Assembly (NCBI GenBank): GCA_944325965.1
Contig: CALVCB010000021.1
Span: forward strand, 1-33,025
Length of the DNA: 33,025 nucleotides
Direction: 5' to 3'
DNA from: an uncultured Bacteroidales bacterium
Lineage (GTDB): Bacteria; Bacteroidota; Bacteroidia; Bacteroidales; UBA932
Shown: in pieces, positions 15,117-24,786 of the stretch
Layout of the letters: every line of letters starts with the position of its first letter
Position numbering within the stretch: position 1 is the stretch's first letter
Made by a program: the position numbers and the translations under genes
Notes under the pieces: model-generated
Told to the model about the DNA's origin: nothing
What the model saw: the letters and a program-made list of their open reading frames with translations, nothing else
Databases searched by the model: none

Positions 15117-16625
15117 TTATTCAAAAAGGAATTCTATCTGTTTCCACTGGCTGCCGGTGTCGTTCTTCTGTGCCGGGCCTGGAGTGGAGCGTCCGTCCAG
15201 GATGTACTGTTTCATCACTCCGGTGAGTTCCTCGACTTTCTTGCTGTGCCCTTTCCCGTAGAGGTTGTTCTGCTCTCCGAAGTCTTTCTTCATGTCGAAC
15301 AGCTGGAATTCAGGGGCGTCCGGCATGGACTTCAGGTCCTTGTCTGTAGGGTAGCTCCATCCTCCTGACCCCGGCCAGAACAGGAGCTTCCACCTGTTGT
15401 CCCTGATTGAGAACCGGCCTTCGTTCGAGTGATGTACTACATACTTGCGCTCCGATTTTCCGGTCCCTTCCACTACAGGCCAGAATGAGAAGCTGTCTTC
15501 TCCCTCATCTGCCTTCATTTCGTGTCCGAGCATGTCGGAGAAGGTGGCGTAGAAGTCGGTCAGTGAGGTCAGTCCGTCCGTCACTGTCCCGGCCCTCCTC
15601 CCGTTCCAGTACAATACCAGCGGGATATGGTGCCCGCCATCGTACAGGTCGGATTTGGTACCCCTGTAGATATAGCTCGGGTGATGTCCTTTCTTTTCGA
15701 GGTCCTTCATGCCGGCGTAAGGGGCGTAGCCGTTGTCGGAGGTGAATATTATAATGGTGTTGTCCGCGATACCGGCCCTGTCCACCGCGTCCATTATCTT
15801 CCCTACCATTGCGTCGAGCATCATGACGAAGTCACCGTAGGGGTTGAGCCCCGATTTTCCCTGGAACTCCTCGGAAGGGAGGATAGGTGTATGCGGTGCA
15901 GAGAATGGTACATAGAGGAAGAACGGCGAGTCCTTGTGCTCCTCTATATATGACACTGCCCTTTCCGTGAAGTTCGGGAGGCAGTCGGCGTGCTCGAAGT
16001 CTGCGCCCTGAGGCCCTTTCCTCTGGAGGAGCAGTCCACCTTTGTCCTCTGCTGTCTTTGTAGGCAGGGCGGTCGGCATGTCATTCTCGACATAGACGTA
16101 AGGGGCCATGTCCAGTGAGGCGCTGATCCCGTAGAAATAGTCGAATCCGCGTGTAGTCGGGCCGTTCTTGACGGGCCTGGTCCAGTCAACTTCCTTGGCT
16201 TTCCTGTCAATGTAGCACCAGTCCCAGCCCAAATGCCATTTGCCTATGCATGCTGTGGAGTAGCCGTATTCCGAGAACAATGTCCCGAGGGTGCTGCGGT
16301 CCGGGGCGATGAGGGGGTCGGAGTATCCGACCAGGGTCCCCTGCTTGAGCCTTGTGCGGAACGAGTACCTGCCGGTGAGGATGCCGTATCTGGACGGGGT
16401 GCTCACGGCCGAGGCGGAATGTGCCTCGGTGAACATGATGCCGCCTCTGCACAGCCTGTCGATGTTCGGTGTGAGTATCTTAGAGTCCGGGTTGAACGCG
16501 GATACGTCCCCGTAGCCGAGGTCGTCGGCCAGAAGCAGGATTACATTGGGCTTCTGGGCCGACAGCAATGTCCCCGGCAGCACAGCGGCTGCCGAGAACA
16601 GGATGTTTCTGTAGATCTGGTGCAT
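15117..16625 (-). CDS. Exported family S1 sulfatase, serine type
   Basis: A 502-residue formylglycine-dependent sulfatase that should hydrolyse a sulfate ester on a glycan. The signal peptide is about 1-23 (ILFSAAAVLPGTLLSA). Motifs: metal-binding D34/D35 in LLADDLGYGD, modification site STPSR with S75 as the residue to become formylglycine, GKWHLG near 124, APHTP, SDNGYAP and the lysine-containing block YRGTKSDLYDGGHHIPL. A long loop around 135-210 (DWTRPVKNGPTTRGFDYFYG and following) probably shapes the substrate pocket. It is the eighth gene of the operon, 13 bases after the preceding sulfatase gene. It is an arylsulfatase-A-like member; the subfamily number needs a database comparison. 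Confidence 0.95.
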   Translation of the reverse strand: MHQIYRNILFSAAAVLPGTLLSAQKPNVILLLADDLGYGDVSAFNPDSKILTPNIDRLCRGGIMFTEAHSASAVSTPSRYGILTGRYSFRTRLKQGTLVGYSDPLIAPDRSTLGTLFSEYGYSTACIGKWHLGWDWCYIDRKAKEVDWTRPVKNGPTTRGFDYFYGISASLDMAPYVYVENDMPTALPTKTAEDKGGLLLQRKGPQGADFEHADCLPNFTERAVSYIEEHKDSPFFLYVPFSAPHTPILPSEEFQGKSGLNPYGDFVMMLDAMVGKIMDAVDRAGIADNTIIIFTSDNGYAPYAGMKDLEKKGHHPSYIYRGTKSDLYDGGHHIPLVLYWNGRRAGTVTDGLTSLTDFYATFSDMLGHEMKADEGEDSFSFWPVVEGTGKSERKYVVHHSNEGRFSIRDNRWKLLFWPGSGGWSYPTDKDLKSMPDAPEFQLFDMKKDFGEQNNLYGKGHSKKVEELTGVMKQYILDGRSTPGPAQKNDTGSQWKQIEFLFE

Positions 16626-16638
16626 TATTTATGGAAAA

Positions 16639-18009
16639 TTATAATTGGTCCTGTTTTTTCTGGAACGGGACGGAGCCCCAGTTCCGGTAGTGTTCGGTGA
16701 GCGCCCGCTGGAGGCGGTTGAATTCCGGACCTTTCATTTCGAGTGGGGATGACTCCTTCGGGTCATCGGCGAGATTGAACATCTGCATAGCCTCGAAAGG
16801 CATATTCTGGACCAGCTTGTATGTGCCGTATCTGGCAGCGCTCTGGCTTTTGCCGCAGAAGCCGGCCCCGCTTTCGTTGCGTACCCAGAACAGGAACCTG
16901 TTTTCAGTGTCCTGCCCTTTCCCGTCGAGCGCGTCCAGTACCGAGATGCCGTCGATTTCCTGGCTGACTTCTATGCCGAGCATGTCGCACAGGGTGGGAA
17001 GGAAGTCCATCATCGTGATAAGGCTGCCGTTGCGCACTCCGCCCTCATATCTGCCGGGCATGTTCAGGGCGCACGGGACGTGGATTCCGCCCTCGTACAT
17101 GTCTCCTTTGTTGCCTCTCACCGGACCGTTGTTCGCCATGGAGCCCCTGTCGCCGCCGTTGTCGGAGGCGAAGATTACCAGGGTGTTATTCTTTTGTCCG
17201 CTCTTTTCGAGGGCGTCCATTATCTTGCCTATGCTGTAGTCCAGGTGTTCTATCAGGGCCACGAGCTTCGCACGTTTTTCCGGGATGCCGGGATGAGCGG
17301 AAAGGACTTTTTCGAGCCATCCGGCAGGCGGCTGGAGGGGGGCATGCGGAGCATTATATGCAAGATAGAGGAAAAATGGACTGTCAGAAGATGCCTGGCC
17401 TTTTATATATTCCGCACCCCATTCAGTGAACAGGTCGGTGGCATGTCCCTCCGGGTCTATCTGCGTCCCGTTGAGGTACATGTAGTTGTGCCCTTCCCTG
17501 CGGTGGGTGTAGTAGTCGTCCATCATGTCCCCGAGGAAGCCGTGGAAGTGGTCGAAGCCTTTTTCGTTCGGCAGGTTTGGTGACTCGAGGCCCAGGTGCC
17601 ATTTCCCTATGAGGGCGGTGCTGTATCCTGCGGAGCCGAGCATCTGGGGCAGGGTCACGACGCCGGGTGTCAGGTAGCCCCAGTTCTGTTCGGGCCTGGT
17701 GCGTATTACTCCCGGCACTCCGACCATATCCGGGAAGCGCCCTGTCATCAGGGCGGCACGGGACGGTGAGGACACGTTTGACCCGGCGTAGAAATTGTCA
17801 AGCCTTACACCCGTTTCGAAGATCCTGTCTATGTTCGGTGTGCGGAGGTCTTCCGCATACTGGCAGGAGAGGTCCCCCAGTCCGAGGTCATCCACGAGGA
17901 TGAACAGTATGTTGGGTTTCGATGCCGGTGTCTTTGATGATCCGCAGGCCATGGCTGCGGGAAGCATCGCCATGCCTGCGGCGGTGAGGAATTTTCTTGT
18001 TGTGTTCAT
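16639..18009 (-). CDS. Exported family S1 sulfatase, serine type, probable lipoprotein
   Basis: A 456-residue sulfatase. The N-terminus (MNTTRKFLTAAGMAMLPAAM) ends in ACGSSK, so C22 could be lipidated, although the lipobox is not ideal. Motifs: D40/D41 in ILVDDLGLGD, site SSPSR with S80 expected to become formylglycine, GKWHLG, NAPHAPLQP, SDNGGDRG and the VRGNKGDMYEGGIHVP block. It begins six bases after the SusE-like gene stop and is thus the first of three sulfatase genes downstream of susCD. The short C-terminus is compact for the family. The target sulfate is unknown. Confidence 0.95.
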   Translation of the reverse strand: MNTTRKFLTAAGMAMLPAAMACGSSKTPASKPNILFILVDDLGLGDLSCQYAEDLRTPNIDRIFETGVRLDNFYAGSNVSSPSRAALMTGRFPDMVGVPGVIRTRPEQNWGYLTPGVVTLPQMLGSAGYSTALIGKWHLGLESPNLPNEKGFDHFHGFLGDMMDDYYTHRREGHNYMYLNGTQIDPEGHATDLFTEWGAEYIKGQASSDSPFFLYLAYNAPHAPLQPPAGWLEKVLSAHPGIPEKRAKLVALIEHLDYSIGKIMDALEKSGQKNNTLVIFASDNGGDRGSMANNGPVRGNKGDMYEGGIHVPCALNMPGRYEGGVRNGSLITMMDFLPTLCDMLGIEVSQEIDGISVLDALDGKGQDTENRFLFWVRNESGAGFCGKSQSAARYGTYKLVQNMPFEAMQMFNLADDPKESSPLEMKGPEFNRLQRALTEHYRNWGSVPFQKKQDQL

Positions 18010-18015
18010 CCGGTA

Positions 18016-18480
18016 TTATTCTGCTAATGTTGTTATCTGAATTGTATTCACCTGGGCATATATGCTGCCGAACAGCCCTTTTGAAGCCCGTACAGTCCAT
18101 TTCAGGGTCCCTTCCGAAGCGGGAGGGATTCCGGCGGATGTGGCTATTTCGTTGAGGCTTTGGGCATTGATAGTGAGTTTGGTGTTTCCTCCATTCTGTC
18201 CGCTTGCCATTTCTGCTACAGGTTCAGAAAAGTCTCCGTCTTCTTCATCGAAAAGCACTTCGTATGAAACATATCCACCGTCGGCGGCTTCGGAGGCAGT
18301 CCATTCAAAGACTACATTCTTGACTGATGACAGATTGAATTGCGCTCCGTCTTCCGGGGCCGTGAGTCCGTCCCCGGGGTATATTTCGTAGTTCTGTCCT
18401 GGACCTTTGTCGAGGCAGGAGGTCATCGGCAACAGACAGCAGAGTCCGATGACAACGGATATTTTATTCTTCAGTCTCAT
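18016..18480 (-). CDS. Single-domain SusE-like surface lipoprotein
   Basis: A 154-residue lipoprotein: a signal peptide ending in PMTSC with C22 as the lipidated residue, then one immunoglobulin-like beta domain with GLTAPEDGAQFNL, VFEWTAS, YEVLFDEEDGDF and TLKWTVRAS, the pattern of the N-terminal SusE/SusF domain. SusE-family proteins usually carry two or three domains in 300-450 residues; this one stops after the first, with a clean stop codon and no frameshift seen downstream. It sits directly after susD, where surface glycan-binding proteins are normally encoded. It may act as a scaffold or a minimal glycan binder beside SusC/SusD; binding is not demonstrated by the sequence. Confidence 0.85.
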   Translation of the reverse strand: MRLKNKISVVIGLCCLLPMTSCLDKGPGQNYEIYPGDGLTAPEDGAQFNLSSVKNVVFEWTASEAADGGYVSYEVLFDEEDGDFSEPVAEMASGQNGGNTKLTINAQSLNEIATSAGIPPASEGTLKWTVRASKGLFGSIYAQVNTIQITTLAE

Positions 18481-18532
18481 TTCTGGTATTTGTTAAATAT
18501 TCTACAAGATAAATAATTTGACGGAATCCTTG

Positions 18533-20197
18533 CTACCATCCGGGGTTTTGTCCCAGATTCCCATTGATGTCCCTCTCGGACTGCGGTATAGGAAACCAGT
18601 ATTTCAACCCATATGGGGATTGGCATACGATAGTTTCCCCGTTGTCGAAAGGGGCTCCGGTGGCTTGTGAGGAGAGTACTGTCTTGCCTTCAGTCCTGAC
18701 GGTAGGGTCGTCCATGACAGCCCATCGTCTCAGGTCGAAGACCCTGCGCCCTTCGAGCGCAAGCTCGCAGCGCCTCTCGTTCCTTATGAGCTGCCTCATC
18801 TCGTCATGGGAAAGGCCAGGGTATGCACATACCTCCTCATCGAATCCGGCGCGCTTGCGCAGGGGGTAGATTGTCTTGTTCCACATATCCTGAGTCATTT
18901 TCCCGGTTTCGAACATGGATTCTGCATACATGAGCAGTACATCTCCGAAACGAATTTCTATCAGGGCCTTGTAAGACTGCCCTCCGTCTGCTATCGTGGC
19001 CGGATCATAGTTCTTGCGGTTATAGTAGCCCGTAAATGTCCTGCTTTCGGAGCCATTGTATGAATCGGAAAGGTTCGGGTCTTCTTTTTGTGCCTCAGCT
19101 TCGTCTTCAGGGTTCGTGTAGCATGTGTAGATGCCCTTTCCGACACCCTGGTCTCCTTTGACTTTTGCTTTCCCGTGGGCAGGAAGTTCCATTTTGCACC
19201 CATTGTATGCGATTGTTGCATAAAAACGTTTGTCCCGGCCAGTGTAGTCTGTTTTGTCTGCCTTTGTCCCGTCTGTCTTGAGAAAACAGTCTACAAGTTC
19301 CTGGGTCGGAGAAAACCATACATTCGGTCCGCCGACAGAAACCGGAAGCACATTTACGGTAGGCCAGCCTCTTACAATATCTTCAATACCACCGTTCATG
19401 GCATATTCAATCGTCATTATGGCTTCGTTTTCATAGCCCCTGTGCTTGTTGAACAGGGCATCGTAGTCGGAAGCAAGTGCATAAGTGCCGTATTCGGTGC
19501 CGTTTATGAGTTTCTCACATTTTTTGGCGCAGTTCTCGAAATCGTTTTCGAGCAGGTATGCCCTGGCGTTCAGTGCCACTGCTGTACCGCATGTATACCG
19601 TCCTGTCTCCTCTGCTGGAAGATCGGTATTTTTAGGAAGGATTTCAGAAATCTCGTCAAGTTCGGAATGCACGAATGACATTATTTCTGAGGCCGGGGTC
19701 GGGGTAACTGTCTGCGATTCGGCAAGAGTCGGGTTCTTTGTGTAGAAAGGTACGTCCCCGAACCATGTCACCAGCCTGAGGTATGTGAAGGCCCTTATAT
19801 ACCGGAGTTCCGCGAGCATTCTTTCCTTTGCTGCATCGTCACCTATGTTTATAAGGTCCTGCTTGTCAAGGACAGTATGCACTGTCCTCAGAGCGTTGTA
19901 ACAGTTGTTCCACTCATTGATATATCTGTCTTCGGAAGTATTTGATATGCCCGTAGATACATTTGTGACTGTGGAAACATGCCGGCTTCCGTATGCGTCA
20001 TCGGACAAGATGTTGTTCTGGAAATAGTATGTGTTGTTCCAGCATTGGGCATAGGCCTTGTACAGGGCTGCACGTACATTTTCCGCTTTGCTCCAATAGT
20101 TGGCATCGGTATAGGCATTTGTCGGATACTGCTCAAGCGAGACGCATCCGGTAAATACGGATATGGCTACAATCAAAAAGATATATTTGAATTTCAT
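18533..20197 (-). CDS. SusD/RagB-family glycan-binding outer-membrane lipoprotein
   Basis: A 554-residue protein with the lipoprotein signal ending FTGC (C18), then the typical SusD N-terminus (VSLEQYPTNAYTDANYWSKAENVRAAL) and the helical TPR-like block ELRYIRAFTYLRLVTWFGDVPF (about 130-150). The C-terminal signatures EIRFGDVLLMYAES and LIRNERRCELALEGRRVFDLRRW are diagnostic, and the protein ends in the usual NPGW-type tail (NLGQNPGW). SusD proteins cap the SusC channel on the cell surface and hand over glycans. The gene follows susC by 12 bases. Its GC content looks lower than that of the flanking sulfatase genes. Confidence 0.97.
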   Translation of the reverse strand: MKFKYIFLIVAISVFTGCVSLEQYPTNAYTDANYWSKAENVRAALYKAYAQCWNNTYYFQNNILSDDAYGSRHVSTVTNVSTGISNTSEDRYINEWNNCYNALRTVHTVLDKQDLINIGDDAAKERMLAELRYIRAFTYLRLVTWFGDVPFYTKNPTLAESQTVTPTPASEIMSFVHSELDEISEILPKNTDLPAEETGRYTCGTAVALNARAYLLENDFENCAKKCEKLINGTEYGTYALASDYDALFNKHRGYENEAIMTIEYAMNGGIEDIVRGWPTVNVLPVSVGGPNVWFSPTQELVDCFLKTDGTKADKTDYTGRDKRFYATIAYNGCKMELPAHGKAKVKGDQGVGKGIYTCYTNPEDEAEAQKEDPNLSDSYNGSESRTFTGYYNRKNYDPATIADGGQSYKALIEIRFGDVLLMYAESMFETGKMTQDMWNKTIYPLRKRAGFDEEVCAYPGLSHDEMRQLIRNERRCELALEGRRVFDLRRWAVMDDPTVRTEGKTVLSSQATGAPFDNGETIVCQSPYGLKYWFPIPQSERDINGNLGQNPGW

Positions 20198-20209
20198 GAC
20201 AGTTGGGTT

Positions 20210-23200
20210 TTAAAATGTTACATTGATGCCGCCTCCGAAATAGCGCAGAGTAGGGTAGTTCCTGACGTTATTTGCAGCACTCTGGCTCATGTTGGCCCCG
20301 AATTCGGTAGTTTCCGGATCTACGAATCCGTATTTTGAAATTGTCAACGGGTTCTGTGCATCGAAATAGATACGCAGGGACTTGCATCCGAATTTCTGTG
20401 TCAGCTTTGAAGGTAATGTATAACCGAGCTGTATATTCTTGACTCTCATATATGCGGCATTAAGTATATAGAGATCAGAGCCTTGGGCCCAGTTGTTGGC
20501 CCTGCTCACAGAACCGGACTTTGCCAGCCGTGGCCATCTTGCGTCTCTGTTCAGAGGTGTCCAGAAATCAAGCTGATGAGTATATACTGTAAGTCCATAA
20601 TCGCCCTGGAAAGGCTCTATTGTTTCTCCCCTGAGGGCAAAATCCCTTTTCATGGCACCCTGCAGCATAATCATAAGGTCAAAACCTTTCCATCTTACAT
20701 CATATGTGAAACCGAATGTGTACCGCGGGAATCCGTATCCCAGATATGTCCTGTCATCTTCATCGATTACCCCGTCATCATTGATGTCCTTGTATTTTAC
20801 ATCTCCGGGTGCAAGCTGGGATTTGTCAATTGTTTTTGGCGTAGGGGAGTTCTGGATTTCTTCATAACTCTGGAAAAAGCCGTCAATCTTGTAGCCATAA
20901 TATGAATTCAGGGGATATCCTTCCTGGATAAGATAGTTGACTCCTCCAGCGCTGTTGATGCTGCGCGGTCCGTATTTGACAACCTCATTTTTTGAGTCGG
21001 CAATGTTGAGGGAGAAATTATGGGTCCAGTTCCCTTTCGAAAGTGAGTAGTTGACGGTGAGCTCCCACCCTTTGTTGTCCATGATTCCGCGGTTTTCCTT
21101 GCCGATACTTGCACCGAAGCTTCCGGGGATTATAGGCGTGAGAAGTATATCTCTTGTTCTTTTATAAAACCAGTCGAAGTTCACGCTCAGGCTGTTCTTG
21201 AAGAAAGATGCGTCCAGTCCGATATTGAAAGTGCCGGATGTCTCCCAAGTGAGGAACTCATTGCCCATAGTATATTTCAGTCCCGGGACTGCAGAGTCAT
21301 TGAAGCCGTAGATGTTCTCGTCGATTGCATATTTGGTGATGAAGTCATAGAGTCCTACGTCCTGCTGGTTGCCGTTCAGACCGTATGAGGTGCGCAGTTT
21401 CAGTTCCCCGACATTGTATCTATAGTCCTTCATGAACGGTTCCTGTGAGATCCTCCATCCGAGGTTTACAGCCGGGAAGAACCCGGCATTGCGGATTTTC
21501 AGGAATTTGGAGGACATATCGTAGCGTGCGATGAATTCCACATAGTATTTCTCATCGTATGAATAGCCGAGCCTTCCGAAATATGACTGCAGGGCGGACC
21601 TGGTGTTGTCTTCAGATGACAAGGCGGTTGAACTTTCTATTACCGTATTCTCTCCCGGCTGATTAAGGTCATCAAGATATGATTTTTTCACTTTTATGCC
21701 ATAGTTGTAATTTGATTCCTGTGACCATCCGGCAAGGGCGGTGACATTGTGCTTCCCCGCGAATGTCCTGTTGAAATCCAGCACGACCTGGCCGTTGAGG
21801 TAAGTGTTCTTGCCTACTTCGTCATCTGCAGGTGTTGTGGTGTCGCCGCTTATGACTGCTGTTGAGGGGTCGGCAAAGTTCGACCCGTTGTCTGTTGCCA
21901 GCATGTATGTCTTGCAGTCCGTGAACCTGTGGGTGTTCCTAATTTCACCGTTCAGCACTGTACGTATCTTCAGACCCTTGATGATTTCATACTCTGCAGT
22001 GAATGTGGCGTTTGCGAAATTATTGTCATTCTTGTTATAGCCTCGTTCATACAGGTCTGCTATTTTGTTTCCGTTGCGCCCGCCGAATTTGTAGTTGTTT
22101 TTGAAATATACACCGGATGCTTCATCTTTGATCCTGGAGAACCAGTATGTAGGATATCTCTGGAGGTCGGCTATTACAGTTGTCGCCACTGTGCTTTTGG
22201 AATGAACACCGGTGAATCCAAGATTAAGCCCGAGTTTCAGTTTCCCTAATTCCGTAGTTATGTTTGAGCGGATGTTATAGCGCTTTACGCCATAATCTGG
22301 CCCGACATAGTTGGAGTCCTGGTCGAAATACCTGGCAGAAATCATGTAGGTGGTGTTTTTAGTCCCTCCTGAAACACTGATATCATAACTTTGCTGCAGG
22401 GCGTTTTTCATGGCCTGATCCAACAGGAATTCGCTGTCACCGTGTTCGTACATGTCACGTATGTCAGCGGCTGTAAAGATAGGGTTGTTACCTACGTTCG
22501 TGAGTGTTTCATTTCGGAGAATGGAATTGAGGTACGACGGGACAGGTTCGAGGAGTATGTCCGGATTCTGTATTCCGACCTGTGCGTTGAACCGTACGGT
22601 AGGCGCCTGTTCCTTTTTCCCCTGTTTGGTGGTGATGAGTATGACCCCGTTCGAAGATCTCGCTCCGTAAATGGCGGATGAACCGGCGTCTTTCAATATG
22701 CTGATTGAGGCTATGTCATTGGGGTTTATGTCATTCATGCGGCCTGCTGCCTGTTGCGGGACTCCGTCGATTACCACCAGAGGCGTATTGTTGCCCATGG
22801 TGCTTACGCCGCGGATAGAAAGGTTCATGGTATTGTTGTTCGGATCGAAGCTTTTGGTCTGTATGACCAGATTCGCTGCAGCTCCCTGCAGCGCCTGCTG
22901 TACATTGGCTACAGGCCTGTCTTCGATGGATGTCGAATTGACCGTGGAGACCGAGGATATTATATGCCGTCGTGTCGTGGTACCGTATCCTACTACGACC
23001 ACTTCGTCCAGATAGCTGGTGTCGTCTTCAAGGACAATGTCTACAGAGGTGCGGTTCCCCAGAGAAACCACCTGTGTCTTGTAGCCGAGGCTGGATATTT
23101 CTATTACAGGATTCTTTACGTCTGTTTCAAGAGTAAATCGCCCCTGCTCATCTGTAGCTGCACCTGTATTGGTGCCGGACAGTCTTACAACGGCCCCTAT

Positions 23201-23323
23201 AACGGGTTGTCCGCCGGTGTCTGAGACCGTCCCTGAAATGCTGGCCGTCTGCGCTGCTGCGCACAGAGGTACCAATACGGCTGTCATGACAGCCGCCAGA
23301 AGTTTTTTTGCAGTCATTTTCAT
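20210..23323 (-). CDS. SusC/RagA-family TonB-dependent glycan importer
   Basis: A 1037-residue outer-membrane transporter. After the signal peptide (1-24) comes a carboxypeptidase-regulatory-like domain (ISGTVSDTGGQPVIGAVVRL..., about 28-105), a TonB box in DEVVVVGYG (about 106-114), the plug (LSIRGVSTMGNNTPLVVIDGVP, SISILKDAGSSAIYGARSSNGVILITTK, about 168-232) and a 22-strand-type barrel to the C-terminus, which ends in F. It imports glycan fragments across the outer membrane with its SusD partner and energy from TonB. It is the fourth gene of the operon; the 68-base gap before it is the largest in the operon but shows no TAnnTTTG box, only a CCGGAGTCTCCGG palindrome. MTAKKLL two codons downstream is an alternative start. 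Confidence 0.97.
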   Translation of the reverse strand: MKMTAKKLLAAVMTAVLVPLCAAAQTASISGTVSDTGGQPVIGAVVRLSGTNTGAATDEQGRFTLETDVKNPVIEISSLGYKTQVVSLGNRTSVDIVLEDDTSYLDEVVVVGYGTTTRRHIISSVSTVNSTSIEDRPVANVQQALQGAAANLVIQTKSFDPNNNTMNLSIRGVSTMGNNTPLVVIDGVPQQAAGRMNDINPNDIASISILKDAGSSAIYGARSSNGVILITTKQGKKEQAPTVRFNAQVGIQNPDILLEPVPSYLNSILRNETLTNVGNNPIFTAADIRDMYEHGDSEFLLDQAMKNALQQSYDISVSGGTKNTTYMISARYFDQDSNYVGPDYGVKRYNIRSNITTELGKLKLGLNLGFTGVHSKSTVATTVIADLQRYPTYWFSRIKDEASGVYFKNNYKFGGRNGNKIADLYERGYNKNDNNFANATFTAEYEIIKGLKIRTVLNGEIRNTHRFTDCKTYMLATDNGSNFADPSTAVISGDTTTPADDEVGKNTYLNGQVVLDFNRTFAGKHNVTALAGWSQESNYNYGIKVKKSYLDDLNQPGENTVIESSTALSSEDNTRSALQSYFGRLGYSYDEKYYVEFIARYDMSSKFLKIRNAGFFPAVNLGWRISQEPFMKDYRYNVGELKLRTSYGLNGNQQDVGLYDFITKYAIDENIYGFNDSAVPGLKYTMGNEFLTWETSGTFNIGLDASFFKNSLSVNFDWFYKRTRDILLTPIIPGSFGASIGKENRGIMDNKGWELTVNYSLSKGNWTHNFSLNIADSKNEVVKYGPRSINSAGGVNYLIQEGYPLNSYYGYKIDGFFQSYEEIQNSPTPKTIDKSQLAPGDVKYKDINDDGVIDEDDRTYLGYGFPRYTFGFTYDVRWKGFDLMIMLQGAMKRDFALRGETIEPFQGDYGLTVYTHQLDFWTPLNRDARWPRLAKSGSVSRANNWAQGSDLYILNAAYMRVKNIQLGYTLPSKLTQKFGCKSLRIYFDAQNPLTISKYGFVDPETTEFGANMSQSAANNVRNYPTLRYFGGGINVTF

Positions 23324-23391
23324 GGATAATATGTGGTTAATGTTGTTGTGCCTTGGATCAGCAAGGAAGGGCCGGAGACTCCGGCGGAAGG

Positions 23392-24777
23392 TCAGTCTTC
23401 TCCGTATTTCTTCGATCTCGATTCAAGCCCGGGATATTCCACTTTCTGGACTGGGATGTCGCCGGCCTTCCATGCCGGGAACCGGGCCAGCTCCTTAGCG
23501 AGGGACCTTCTGTCCCTTTCGGCTTCCCGGGAGCCTTCGCCCGGGAGGATATCATGCTGCTCGGCAGGGTCGTCAGCCACATTGAAGAACTCACCCGTGC
23601 TGTAGAGCTTGTATGTATGGTTGCGTATGAACCTCTTTGCGTTCTTTTCAGGCTTGTCCGCTCCCTGGAAGAATGAGTCGTAATGGCAGAACACCCATTC
23701 CCTCGGATTCCCTTTCCTTCCTTCTATTTGTGGCAGGAAGCTTCTCCCGTCAGAGCCGCGGACCCAGCCGTTTCTGTAGCCCATGGCCTGGGAGAGTGTC
23801 GGGAGGAAATCCGAGAAGTCTATGAGGTCGCTGCATATATCCGGGGCGCCCTGTCTGCTGCCGAATGTGGCGATCATCGGGACATGGGTGCCGTTCTCGG
23901 TGGCAGTGCCTTTCCCTCCCTGTATTTCGTTCCCGTCTTTCATCCTGGTGACTATCTTTCTGTTTGTCCCGTTGTCCCCTACGAAAATGATCAGAGTATT
24001 CTCATAAAGACCGTTGTCTTTAAGATAGCTGATGAGCTTTCCGACAAGTTTGTCGCAATATGATACCATTTCGGGGAAATGCCTGTTGTCTTTTGCATAC
24101 CTGTCTTCAGCTGAATCCCATTCTGGAGAATCCGGGGTCACTACGAACGGATCATGGACGAGTGCCATGGGCCAATATACGAAGAACGGTTTCTCCCTGT
24201 CCGCATCGATGAAGTCCTCGATATAGCTTTCGAATATGTCCGGGCCGTAGCTGTCCGGGTCGCGTCCGAGCACCTTTCCGTCAGCTTCGATCAGCGGGTC
24301 CGCGTATCTTTCCCCGTTTCCGGAGCGCTTGTAGTTGAGCTGCCAGAGACAGTAGCGGTCGAAACCGAAGTGTCCGGGGAGGGCGGAGTTCGCTCCGAGC
24401 TGCCATTTGCCGGCGATGCATGTCCTGTATCCTGCTTCCTTTGCCAGGTTCCCGAAGGTCTGCTGGTCCTGGTTAAGGAAGCCGAACTCCACGTAGTTCC
24501 TGTGGTTGTACCGCCCTGTCATCAGCTCCACCCTCGAGGGTGTGGACAGGGGCTGGGCATATGCGTGGGTGAAAAGTATCCCTTCCTCCGCCATTCTGTC
24601 GAGGTTCGGTGTTGAATAAGTGCTTCCGTACGCCCCGAGGCATTCATAGCCCATGTCATCGGCGAGGATCAGTATTATGTTCGGCTTTTCCCCGGCGTTC
24701 ATGGCTGCCGTTCCTGCGAGGAGCAGCATGCCGGGGATTGCGGCTTTTGCCGGAATATGCATGTCAACCGTATTCAT
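23392..24777 (-). CDS. Exported family S1 sulfatase, serine type, with GKWQLG variant
   Basis: A 461-residue sulfatase with a signal peptide at about 1-28 (IPGMLLLAGTAAMNA). Motifs: metal ligands D40/D41 in LADDMGYECLGAYGS, site STPSR with S78 to be modified, then GKWQLG in place of the usual GKWHLG: the histidine normally lining the sulfate pocket is glutamine. The second histidine (ALVHDPF), VGDNGTNRK and GGKGTATENGTHVP are present. The substitution could mark a distinct sulfate or leaving-group geometry; it is not an obvious inactivation because the other catalytic residues are kept. It is the third gene of the operon, nine bases after the preceding one and 68 bases before susC. Confidence 0.95.
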   Translation of the reverse strand: MNTVDMHIPAKAAIPGMLLLAGTAAMNAGEKPNIILILADDMGYECLGAYGSTYSTPNLDRMAEEGILFTHAYAQPLSTPSRVELMTGRYNHRNYVEFGFLNQDQQTFGNLAKEAGYRTCIAGKWQLGANSALPGHFGFDRYCLWQLNYKRSGNGERYADPLIEADGKVLGRDPDSYGPDIFESYIEDFIDADREKPFFVYWPMALVHDPFVVTPDSPEWDSAEDRYAKDNRHFPEMVSYCDKLVGKLISYLKDNGLYENTLIIFVGDNGTNRKIVTRMKDGNEIQGGKGTATENGTHVPMIATFGSRQGAPDICSDLIDFSDFLPTLSQAMGYRNGWVRGSDGRSFLPQIEGRKGNPREWVFCHYDSFFQGADKPEKNAKRFIRNHTYKLYSTGEFFNVADDPAEQHDILPGEGSREAERDRRSLAKELARFPAWKAGDIPVQKVEYPGLESRSKKYGED

Positions 24778-24786
24778 TTTCGTTAT

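Noticed and set aside
14424..15368. A 314-codon plus-strand frame
   Set aside because: It is antisense to two sulfatase genes and spans their junction, with no domain signature.
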